A DNA stretch of 5,285 nt from Candidatus Nomurabacteria bacterium (GTDB lineage: Bacteria; Patescibacteriota; Minisyncoccia; Phycocordibacterales; UBA9973), in NCBI GenBank assembly GCA_026395935.1, contig JAPLXT010000086.1, forward strand, positions 1-5,285. Reading direction: 5' to 3'. Every line of letters begins with the position of its first letter. The stretch's first letter is position 1. The notes beneath the pieces are model-generated. The model saw only the letters and a list, made by a program, of their open reading frames with translations. It did no database searches and was not told the origin of the DNA. Shown piece after piece: positions 1 through 5,285 of this stretch. The position numbers and the translations under genes were made by a program.

Positions 1-656
1 TCTAATTTTAATTTGCTATTTATTCTACTTTTTAAATATGGAGTAGTAAAAGCAAGAATTATAAAAGCCATAACAGAGATCAAGAATAACCCAAGAATGT
101 ATTTCCATGGAGCACCAGAAACAAAAAGCATTACAAGTCCAGTAGCTATAATAAGAATTAGACTTTTTGTGTCAGGTTGTTTAATTAATAAAGCCGCAAT
201 AATTCCAATTAAAACAATAAGAGGTATTAAACTAAAACGAATATCTTTTACCTTCCCTTTCATGGAGGAAAGCCATGCGGAAAAATATATAATAAATCCG
301 ATTTTAAGAAATTCTACAGGTTGTATAGAAACACCGAAAATATTTATCCATCGACGTGATCCTCCATGCTCAAATCCTAGCCCGGGCACAAAAACAAGTA
401 TAGTTATTATTATAGAAGCTATGAATATAGGTAGTGAGTATGCTCGCCAGAATTTGTAAGGGATACGTAATCCAAAATAAAGAGTTACAAGTCCACCGAC
501 AAGTCCATAAGCTAACTGACTAAAGATAACACTATTAAATTTTGGTACATTTTTATTTAAAATACCAAGTGATGCTGAAACAAACATAATCACTCCTATG
601 ATTAGTAGAGACAGAACTATACTAAAAAATATTTTGTCTATTTTGTTATTATTCAT
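1..656 (-). CDS. ftsW: SEDS-family peptidoglycan glycosyltransferase FtsW (or RodA), N-terminal 218 residues; 3' end outside window
   Basis: Polytopic membrane enzyme of the SEDS family, which polymerises lipid II into glycan strands; FtsW acts at the division septum with a class B penicillin-binding protein. I translated it by hand from the ATG at 656-654; it stays open to position 1. Visible are a first membrane segment (about residues 10-30, with SASLGILN), further hydrophobic segments, the SEDS signature GGSRRWI at 98-104 followed by IQPVEFLK at 111-118 (usually QPSE, so Ser is replaced by Val), then KQPDTKSL at 159-166 and LFVSGA at 177-182. The catalytic Asp of the large extracellular loop lies beyond the window, with perhaps 150-180 residues missing. 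It starts 9 bases after the mraY stop, with no ribosome binding site visible. FtsW is preferred over RodA because of the mraY neighbour; the family is certain, the subfamily less so. Confidence 0.88.
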   Translation of the reverse strand, partial: MNNNKIDKIFFSIVLSLLIIGVIMFVSASLGILNKNVPKFNSVIFSQLAYGLVGGLVTLYFGLRIPYKFWRAYSLPIFIASIIITILVFVPGLGFEHGGSRRWINIFGVSIQPVEFLKIGFIIYFSAWLSSMKGKVKDIRFSLIPLIVLIGIIAALLIKQPDTKSLILIIATGLVMLFVSGAPWKYILGLFLISVMAFIILAFTTPYLKSRINSKLKL

Positions 657-665
657 TTATAAACT

Positions 666-1724
666 TTAACTTATAAGAGCAAGTACAACACCCATAATCG
701 CTGTAATAATACCTACTATCCAATATCGCATTGTTACTTTATATTTAGGCCAGCCAAGTGCTTCAAAGTGGTGATGCAGTGGTGCAAAAAGAAAAACTTT
801 TTTACCATTTCTTAATTTTCGTGAAGCTATTTGTATTATGTTAGATAAGGAAGTTATAAATAGTGGAAAAGCAATTATAGGTAAAAGTAATACAGTATTT
901 GTCATAAAAGCTATAACCGAAAGGGTCACAGTGAGCCCTATCATACCCGTTTCTCCCATGTAAAAGCGTGCTGGAGGTATGTTGAACCATAGAAAAGCAA
1001 GTATTCCACCGGTTATAACAGCACAAAATGTTGCAATATCAGACTGGTTATTAAAAAATGCTATAAGTGTATATGCAGCAAAAATAGAAGATAAAACTCC
1101 ACCCGAGAGACCATCGACTCCATCTATAACGCTAGTTGACCATAAAGAAATCATTACAAGCATAAAAAATGGGATGAAAAGGTAGCTCAGATTTACTAAA
1201 CCGTACCAAGGAATATATAAATCTGTAACACCAAGTTTAATATAAAACCAAAGTCCAATAATTAATCCTAGAGTCAAAATGATTCCTATTTTGATATATC
1301 TTAGTATTATCGGATCCGTTGTCCACTTACCACGCCCGAAAATTTGAAGAAAGTCATCTCCAAGTCCAATAATAGAAGCGACAATCAGAGTAAAGAATGG
1401 AAGTAGTGTCTGACTGCGACTTATAAAATACATTTTCATTGATGAGTCGTTTATAAATAAGAAATCAATAAGGCTAACAATAGCTACAGTAAGAATTACG
1501 GATATCCAGATTATCATACCTCCAATGCGTGGAGTGGAAACTTCAGCTGCTGTATCATGAATTTTAGAAAAAATACTCCCTTCTTTTTCTGGAATATTAT
1601 TATCTCTAGAAACTCTGCGCCACATTTTATATTTATAAAAATAATGTGTTGCCAGAGGCGTCAAAGCAATACCAACGATGAAGCTTATAATTGCTGGTAA
1701 AAAAATTTTAATAGCATTAGTCAT
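666..1724 (-). CDS. mraY: Phospho-N-acetylmuramoyl-pentapeptide-transferase (MraY), lipid I synthase
   Basis: Integral membrane enzyme that transfers phospho-MurNAc-pentapeptide from UDP to undecaprenyl phosphate, giving lipid I on the inner face of the cytoplasmic membrane. At 352 residues it has normal family length and about ten hydrophobic segments. Motifs in order: TPRIGG (64-69), the Asp pair in GLGDD (120-124), DGVDGLSGG (201-209), FNIPPARFYMGETG (247-260) and the MraY-specific PLHHHFE (315-321), which separates it from WecA/TagO relatives. Compared by eye with E. coli and Aquifex MraY, three motif positions differ: the Lys after the Asp pair is Gln127, the Asn before DGxDG is Ser198, and the catalytic Asp of MGD(V/T)G is Glu258. 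Its ATG lies inside the end of scpB (8-base overlap), implying coupled translation, and ftsW follows 9 bases later. The identity is firm; whether the substitutions change activity is open. Confidence 0.95.
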   Translation of the reverse strand: MTNAIKIFLPAIISFIVGIALTPLATHYFYKYKMWRRVSRDNNIPEKEGSIFSKIHDTAAEVSTPRIGGMIIWISVILTVAIVSLIDFLFINDSSMKMYFISRSQTLLPFFTLIVASIIGLGDDFLQIFGRGKWTTDPIILRYIKIGIILTLGLIIGLWFYIKLGVTDLYIPWYGLVNLSYLFIPFFMLVMISLWSTSVIDGVDGLSGGVLSSIFAAYTLIAFFNNQSDIATFCAVITGGILAFLWFNIPPARFYMGETGMIGLTVTLSVIAFMTNTVLLLPIIAFPLFITSLSNIIQIASRKLRNGKKVFLFAPLHHHFEALGWPKYKVTMRYWIVGIITAIMGVVLALIS

Positions 1725-2262
1725 TATTTTCGTTTTGATTAATTACATCTGTTAAAGAAAGAGCTACTTGATCGTAATTTGGTAATTCTTTTATAGAAGT
1801 TATGCCCATATATGAAAGTGCTTCAAAAGTTGGTCTGTAAAGAATCCTTCTACTATCCTTACTGTCTACTATTTTCTCAATGAGTCCACGAACCAATAAA
1901 TTACGTAATATAAAGCTTGAATTTACTCCACGTATATAGTCTATCTCACTTCTTCCAATTCCATTCTTATATAGAATAATAGATAAGGTTTCTAGCGATG
2001 CTTTTGAAAGTTCTTTAGCAATTTCCTCTTTACGTATTTTTTCTATAAGAGGTGACAATTCTCCTGTAATGCCTAATACAACTTTGTCATCTTTTCTCAC
2101 CAAAACAAGTCCTCGTCCTAAAAGTGAATGATCAAGCTTGTTTAATGCGTCTTCAATACTAGCTTCGCTCACTTCTAAAAGCTCCGCTAATTTTTTAATA
2201 GTCATGTCTTCTCCTTTATAAAAAAGTAAACCCTCTATTTTTGATTCTAGTTCTATGGCCAT
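1717..2262 (-). CDS. scpB: Segregation and condensation protein B (ScpB)
   Basis: Kleisin-associated winged-helix subunit of the bacterial SMC-ScpAB condensin; a dimer binds the middle of ScpA and helps the complex organise and separate the chromosome. The 181-residue protein has typical length. Residues 1-80 fit the first winged-helix domain (LESKIEGLLFYKGE at 5-18) and residues 85-150 the second, with LSKASLETLSII (85-96) and the family signature IRGVNSS (110-116) followed by LRNLLVRGLIEK (119-130). The tail after residue 160 is polar and Asn-rich. The ATG lies one base after the scpA TAG stop, and the last codons overlap the mraY start, so translation is probably coupled on both sides. Confidence 0.96.
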   Translation of the reverse strand: MAIELESKIEGLLFYKGEDMTIKKLAELLEVSEASIEDALNKLDHSLLGRGLVLVRKDDKVVLGITGELSPLIEKIRKEEIAKELSKASLETLSIILYKNGIGRSEIDYIRGVNSSFILRNLLVRGLIEKIVDSKDSRRILYRPTFEALSYMGITSIKELPNYDQVALSLTDVINQNENND

Positions 2263-2263
2263 A

Positions 2264-3025
2264 CTATTCTTCGTTATTTATTAATACTTGTTTATTCATT
2301 TCAATATCTCCAAACGATGCCGTTTGTATCACGTCTATTAATCCCTCTCTAACCAATTCTAACATAGCTAGGAATGAAACGATAATATGGATTTTCATTT
2401 CATCGTCGTCGTTTGCTCCATGGCTTTGAGAAAATTCTCTGAAAGAAATGTTCATTGCGTTCTGTATTCGATCTGTGAGGCTGTTTATAATCTGGTCTAT
2501 GTTTATAATTTTCTTAATTTGTATTTCTGGTAGTTTAGTTTCTTTTTTAGGAACTTGTTTAAGGATGTCATTAATACAATTGGTAACATTTACTATAGTT
2601 ATAGATGGATCTGGTAAAAACATTGGCTCACTCCAAATGCGATCAACTGGTGTAAATATTATATTAACTCCAAAATTATTCTTTATATCAATACTGGCAT
2701 TTTTAATAATTTGATAAATTTTCAGTCTTTTCTCCAAATCTACAATCTTCTCTGTTTCGTCTTCTGTAAGATCTAAATTGGGTAATAAAGATTTAGACTT
2801 AATTAATATAAGGGTCGCAGCAACAAGAATAAAGTAGGATACATCATTTATACTTCTATTCTCCTCACTCAAAGATTTTACATAAGCTATGTAATCATTC
2901 GTCACCTCTGCAAGGGACACGTCATTTACAAAAAGCTTCCTAGCCTCTATAAGTGAAAGTAATATATCCAGTGGTCCTTCAAAAGTACCTTGCTTTACTT
3001 TATATTGTGAAATAATTTCTGGCAT
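2264..3025 (-). CDS. scpA: Segregation and condensation protein A (ScpA), SMC kleisin
   Basis: Kleisin subunit that bridges the two heads of the SMC dimer and recruits ScpB; needed for chromosome condensation and segregation in the nucleoid. The 253-residue protein matches the usual 240-270. It has the N-terminal signature FEGPLDILLSLIEARK (15-30), a helical SMC-neck-binding region, AATLILIKSKSLLPN (69-83), a divergent middle that would bind ScpB (about 85-195), and the C-terminal winged helix that binds the SMC head, with VSFLAMLELVREGLI (216-230). The start was chosen because the signature sits at its usual distance from this ATG and only 22 bases separate it from the aspS stop. No terminator or promoter is visible in that gap, so it is probably co-transcribed with aspS. 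It ends in TAG, unlike the TAA used by its neighbours. Confidence 0.96.
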   Translation of the reverse strand: MPEIISQYKVKQGTFEGPLDILLSLIEARKLFVNDVSLAEVTNDYIAYVKSLSEENRSINDVSYFILVAATLILIKSKSLLPNLDLTEDETEKIVDLEKRLKIYQIIKNASIDIKNNFGVNIIFTPVDRIWSEPMFLPDPSITIVNVTNCINDILKQVPKKETKLPEIQIKKIINIDQIINSLTDRIQNAMNISFREFSQSHGANDDDEMKIHIIVSFLAMLELVREGLIDVIQTASFGDIEMNKQVLINNEE

Positions 3026-3047
3026 TTAATTTACTAAATATTATTAA

Positions 3048-4391
3048 TTAATATCCTTCATCTGTTAACCTTTCATCGATTCTATTCATGTCTCTTGGAA
3101 ACATTGTAGCTTCACGGATATTTTTTAATCCAAGTAATTGCATAGTTATACGTTCTGCTCCAAATGAAAATCCGCCTTCTGGTGGAACACCATATTTAAA
3201 TGCTTCCAAAAACATTTTAACCTTACTAGGATCCATACCCCAAATTTTCACATGCTCATTTAGTTGGGCGTAATCATTTATTCTTCGCCCACCCGAGAGC
3301 CATTCTACTCCACGACAAATTAGGTCCATCCCTTCGTTGTATTCTGGTTCTTCTGGGTTTGGATATACATAGAATGGTTTCTTGCGTGTTGGGTATCCGT
3401 ATATGAATACGAAGTCAGACCCAGTTTCTTTTTTCACAATCTCACATATTTCTCTTTCATCTTGAGGATTTGTATCTTTATCACCACGGACATCACGTCC
3501 ATACGCTTCAAAAATCTTTTGTTGTACTTCTCTTAGAGAATATGTAGGAGTTTTATCTATCATAACAGGAAGTTCTGCATTTAATAATTTTAAATGTTCT
3601 GCATTTTTAGTTTCTACTTGTTTTAGAATGTATCTGAAAGTTTCTTCAGCTACATCACGCACATCTCTCCAAGTTTCTATAAAGCCCATTTCAGCATCCA
3701 GGCAAACAACTTCTGTCAAATGTCTAGTAGTTGAAGAAGGTTCTGCTCTGAAAACTTTGTTTACAGAGAAGCATCTTTCAAAAGCAGACATAACTATCTG
3801 TTTATAAAGTTGTGGTGATTGAGATAAATATGCTTTTTTGCCAAAATAATCAATCTGGAAAACTTCTGCTCCACCTTCAGCCGTAGCTGGAACCATACTT
3901 GGTGCTTGAAATTCAAAGAAATTTTCTTTCTTCATAAATTCACGGAAAGAATCTATTATCGTTTCGCTGACTTTAAATATTGCTTGAACCTTTGGTTGTC
4001 TTAAGACTAAGGCTCTATTATCAAGCTCAGTGGTTAATTCTAAGTTATAACCAGATAAAGATAAATCAAAAGGTAGTGGCGCTGCTTCGGCTAAAACTTT
4101 TATTAGAGTTATTTCTAATTCTAAATCTCCATTTAGAACTCCTTCTTTAATATTTCTTTCTGGACGTTTATTTACTTTTCCCTCCACTTTTACTACGAAT
4201 TCATTTCTCAAAGTTTTTCCAACTTCAAGAGTTTCTGTGTAAGTAGGCAAAATAACTCCTTGGACTTTACCTGTCATATCACGAAAATCAAGGAATATCA
4301 TCTTGCCTTGATCACGACGAACATCAACCCAACCAGAAATTGAAACTGTGGACCCAACATGTTCTTTTAAATCTTTTATATATGTACGCAT
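3048..4391 (-). CDS. aspS: Aspartyl-tRNA synthetase, short archaeal-type (possibly also acting on tRNA-Asn)
   Basis: Class IIb synthetase that charges tRNA-Asp with aspartate in the cytoplasm. At 447 residues it resembles the archaeal-type enzyme (about 430-440) and lacks the large inserted GAD domain of the usual bacterial AspRS (about 590). Residues 1-105 are the anticodon-binding OB fold (SGWVDVRRDQGKMIFLDFRD at 19-38); the catalytic core has motif 1 around 150-167, the flipping loop ATAEGGAEVF (169-178), SQSPQLYKQ (190-198), motif 2 with FRAE (214-217) and TRHLTE (222-227), and motif 3 GGFSFGAERI (406-415), ending in FPRDMNRIDER. AsnRS is less likely: the TAEGG flipping loop and the archaeal-AspRS-like ending favour Asp. 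Residue 23 in GWVD is Asp where bacterial AspRS usually has His and discriminating archaeal enzymes Trp, so tRNA-Asn discrimination cannot be predicted. The gene is preceded by a T-box leader and heads the scpA-scpB-mraY-ftsW cluster. No Shine-Dalgarno precedes the ATG. Confidence 0.95.
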   Translation of the reverse strand: MRTYIKDLKEHVGSTVSISGWVDVRRDQGKMIFLDFRDMTGKVQGVILPTYTETLEVGKTLRNEFVVKVEGKVNKRPERNIKEGVLNGDLELEITLIKVLAEAAPLPFDLSLSGYNLELTTELDNRALVLRQPKVQAIFKVSETIIDSFREFMKKENFFEFQAPSMVPATAEGGAEVFQIDYFGKKAYLSQSPQLYKQIVMSAFERCFSVNKVFRAEPSSTTRHLTEVVCLDAEMGFIETWRDVRDVAEETFRYILKQVETKNAEHLKLLNAELPVMIDKTPTYSLREVQQKIFEAYGRDVRGDKDTNPQDEREICEIVKKETGSDFVFIYGYPTRKKPFYVYPNPEEPEYNEGMDLICRGVEWLSGGRRINDYAQLNEHVKIWGMDPSKVKMFLEAFKYGVPPEGGFSFGAERITMQLLGLKNIREATMFPRDMNRIDERLTDEGY

Positions 4392-4440
4392 AAATTTAAA
4401 AATTAATAATAAAATTTAATCAGATATATTTATGGACTTA

Positions 4441-4449
4441 ATTATATCA
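4441..4449 (-). promoter_or_regulatory. Possible second aspS promoter (extended -10), downstream of the T-box terminator
   Basis: Read on the minus strand the site is TGATATAAT, a perfect TGnTATAAT extended -10 element, about 50 bases before the aspS ATG and just after the terminator U-tract. No -35 hexamer lies at 16-18 bases, but extended -10 promoters can do without one. Transcription from here would start near 4434 and bypass the T-box. In DNA this A/T-rich a TATAAT can arise by chance, so this is only a candidate. Confidence 0.4.
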
Positions 4450-4460
4450 TAATTAGAAAC

Positions 4461-4515
4461 AAAAAAATCGCCTCTGGAAACTCATCAAATTGACGAATTT
4501 GCAGGGGCGATTTTT
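4461..4515 (-). terminator. Intrinsic terminator of the T-box leader
   Basis: On the minus strand AAAAATCGCC (4515-4506) pairs perfectly over ten bases with GGCGATTTTT (4472-4463). The stem continues inward through CTG/CAG (4504-4502 with 4476-4474) and a further run of nine pairs including wobbles, interrupted by two mismatches, to a five-base AATTT loop near 4491-4487. The U-tract at 4467-4461 follows. The 5' arm shares bases with the antiterminator, so the two folds exclude each other. It lies upstream of aspS and therefore attenuates it rather than ending the previous gene. Confidence 0.92.
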
Positions 4516-4638
4516 CTATCGCGGTGCCACCCTACTTTCTACTTAATTATATCTTTTACGTAGATTAACGGAGAGTTCTAGTCACGATTTCTCGCTTTCT
4601 TCTCTCATCTCCCCAGTGTCAGCTGGATCAACGATTAT
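4461..4638 (-). promoter_or_regulatory. T-box leader (tRNA-sensing riboswitch) controlling aspS
   Basis: Leader RNA that senses the charging state of a tRNA: uncharged tRNA stabilises an antiterminator and lets transcription run into the gene. On the minus strand the conserved T-box AGGGTGGCACCGCG is at 4533-4520. AGGG (4533-4530) pairs with CCCT (4506-4503), the seven-base bulge TGGCACC (4529-4523) stays free, and GCGAT (4522-4518) pairs with ATCGC (4511-4507). This is a complete antiterminator that competes with the terminator. The variable base of TGGN is C, which would pair with a G73 discriminator, as found in bacterial tRNA-Asp and tRNA-Asn. Upstream are a hairpin TCTAC/GTAGA (4564-4560 with 4542-4538, Stem III-like), a helix GGAGA/TCTCC (4612-4608 with 4574-4570) enclosing a GAAA-capped hairpin (4595-4584), and a CCAG/CTGG hairpin (4626-4613). 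A standard long Stem I is not evident. GAC triplets at 4583-4581 and 4620-4618 are candidate Asp specifiers. The 3' half is firm; the 5' fold is tentative. Confidence 0.9.
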
Positions 4639-4644
4639 TTACTT

Positions 4645-4672
4645 ATAATACCACAACTATATTTAAACACAA
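4645..4672 (-). promoter_or_regulatory. Sigma70-like promoter of the T-box/aspS transcript
   Basis: On the minus strand a -35-like TTGTGT (4672-4667), a 16-base spacer and a -10-like TATTAT (4650-4645) lie immediately after the stop codon of the small membrane protein gene. The predicted start of transcription is near 4638, just before the first structured part of the leader. Both hexamers are imperfect, but the position fits what a T-box leader requires. No terminator separates it from the upstream genes, so read-through from trpS is possible. Confidence 0.55.
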
Positions 4673-4675
4673 ATC

Positions 4676-4888
4676 TTAATGTAAATCTTTAGCTACCATT
4701 TCGTATGGAACAGAAATGATGGTTGTAATAAAGACTAGTATCCAATAAAAAGGTGTAAATAAATACCAAGCTACTTTATCTTTTTTCTTTTCGGCAAAAT
4801 ACCACCTTTGAACTTTTGTATGAAGTATGTTTATAGGCCAATATATAACACCAAAGATTATTGTAAATAGTATACGAATATATTTCAT
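4676..4888 (-). CDS. Small uncharacterised protein with two membrane segments
   Basis: I do not recognise a family. The 70-residue product has two hydrophobic stretches, about residues 4-23 (ending YWPINIL) and 41-61 (WYLFTPFYWILVFITTIISV region). They are joined by a basic loop, TKVQRWYFAEKKKDK (24-38), which by the positive-inside rule should face the cytoplasm, with both termini outside. It is rich in aromatic residues and Pro near the membrane borders and ends in EMVAKDLH. No signal peptide cleavage site, Cys or metal motif is seen. The ATG lies three bases after the trpS stop, so it is probably translated from the trpS transcript. The aspS promoter begins just past its stop. The tight spacing, clean ATG and hydropathy pattern argue for a real gene; its role is unknown. 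Confidence 0.7.
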   Translation of the reverse strand: MKYIRILFTIIFGVIYWPINILHTKVQRWYFAEKKKDKVAWYLFTPFYWILVFITTIISVPYEMVAKDLH

Positions 4889-4891
4889 AAA

Positions 4892-5285
4892 TTAAAAATA
4901 GTTAATTTTCATTGCTTTTTTAACTTCGGCCATTGTTTCTTGTGCGACAAGTCTCGCCTTTTTAGTGCCCTCCTCTAAAATTTTCATAACTTCGTCTGGA
5001 TTTTTAGCCAATTCTTCCCTTTTTGTGCGTATAGGACTTATTAAATTCTCAAGCACGTCTATTAATCTCTTCTTAATAACAACATCTCCGAGCCCTCCTT
5101 TCCTATATTGCTTTTTAAGATCATCTATCTCGGCCCTATTCCCATCAAAAATATCTAAATATGTGAATGCAACATTCCCTTCTACTTTTCCAGGATCTTC
5201 CACATGAATGTGTAGAGGATCTGTATACATATTCATAACTTTTTTTGAAATTTCGTCTTTGGTATCTGAAAGATAAATTGCATTA
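4892..5285 (-). CDS. trpS: Tryptophanyl-tRNA synthetase, C-terminal part; 5' end outside window
   Basis: Class Ic synthetase that charges tRNA-Trp in the cytoplasm. The reading frame is open to the window edge, so the ATG at 5236 is an internal Met. About 130 C-terminal residues are visible out of the usual 320-350. The first of them, NAIYLSDTKDEISKKV, is the stretch that directly follows the KMSKS catalytic loop in TrpRS, so the loop itself should lie just beyond position 5285. Then come MNMYTDP, the family signature EDPGKVEGN, and the helical tail YRKGGLGDVVIKK and LEEGTKKARLVAQETMAEVKKAM that forms the C-terminal anticodon-recognising helices. It ends with TAA three bases before the small membrane protein gene. 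The 3' end is intact, with no sign of decay. Confidence 0.95.
   Translation of the reverse strand, partial: NAIYLSDTKDEISKKVMNMYTDPLHIHVEDPGKVEGNVAFTYLDIFDGNRAEIDDLKKQYRKGGLGDVVIKKRLIDVLENLISPIRTKREELAKNPDEVMKILEEGTKKARLVAQETMAEVKKAMKINYF

Noticed and set aside
13..459. 148-residue plus-strand open frame
   Set aside because: It lies antisense to ftsW, whose minus-strand frame shows clear SEDS motifs; the plus-strand product resembles no domain and has no gene-like context.
841..1185. Open frames within mraY on both strands (841-1026 minus, 979-1185 plus)
   Set aside because: Both are shadows of the mraY frame, which carries all conserved motifs through this stretch.
2241..3273. Plus-strand frames antisense to scpA and aspS (2241-2429, 2448-2714, 3088-3273)
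   Set aside because: The minus-strand genes are complete and family-typical; the antisense products look like mirror images of coding sequence.
4461..4515. Hairpin considered as the end-of-transcript terminator for trpS and the small gene
   Set aside because: Its 5' arm is shared with the T-box antiterminator and it follows a promoter and the T-box motif, so its primary role is attenuation of aspS.
4560..4640. A tRNA gene in the aspS leader
   Set aside because: There is no cloverleaf, T-loop or CCA-proximal acceptor pairing; the hairpins fit a T-box leader better.
4965..5207. 80-residue plus-strand frame
   Set aside because: It is antisense to the conserved TrpRS C-terminal domain and has no independent support.
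1..5285. UGA recoding (code 25, Gracilibacteria/Absconditabacteria)
   Set aside because: The genes read through at full family length with the standard code. Stops seen are five TAA and one TAG; Gly is encoded by GGN at conserved sites and no in-frame UGA is needed. UGA is unused as a stop here, but six stops are too few to mean anything.
5236..5285. trpS fragment starting at the ATG at 5236 as a separate short gene
   Set aside because: The frame continues upstream to the window edge with conserved TrpRS sequence, so this is a partial normal trpS.

Overview
The window is a compact, A/T-rich (roughly two thirds A+T) bacterial chromosome segment in which every gene I can support lies on the minus strand. 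The proteins point to a Candidate Phyla Radiation (Patescibacteria, Parcubacteria-like) genome. The signs are a short archaeal-type AspRS, a MraY with diverged catalytic motifs, near-zero intergenic spacing, and start codons without Shine-Dalgarno sequences. This placement is an inference from protein style, not from a marker gene; a low-GC Firmicute-like lineage is the main alternative, because the leader RNA described below is most typical of that group.

Layout, in the direction of transcription (high to low coordinates). At 5285-4892 is the C-terminal part of tryptophanyl-tRNA synthetase (trpS), cut by the window edge. Three bases later follows an unrecognised 70-residue protein with two membrane segments (4888-4676). 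Then comes a regulatory block: a sigma70-like promoter (about 4672-4645) and a T-box leader RNA (about 4638-4461). The leader contains the T-box sequence, an antiterminator that can be drawn base by base, and a competing intrinsic terminator. A second possible promoter with an extended -10 lies just after the terminator (4449-4441). The block leads into aspS (4391-3048), scpA (3025-2264), scpB (2262-1717), mraY (1724-666) and ftsW (656 to beyond position 1).

The five genes from aspS to ftsW are spaced by 22, 1, -8 and 9 bases, with no terminator visible between them, so they look like one operon. It joins tRNA-Asp charging (AspRS), chromosome condensation (the ScpA and ScpB partners of SMC), the first membrane step of peptidoglycan synthesis (lipid I formation by MraY) and septal glycan polymerisation (FtsW). 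If the T-box controls the whole transcript, uncharged tRNA would tune chromosome segregation and wall synthesis as well as the synthetase.

The most notable item is the T-box: its antiterminator half is textbook, while its 5' half is much shorter than a standard Stem I and its specifier codon cannot be placed with certainty. There is no gene-free stretch longer than 300 bases; the longest (4392-4675) is the aspS leader. I see no mobile element, CRISPR array, tRNA or rRNA.
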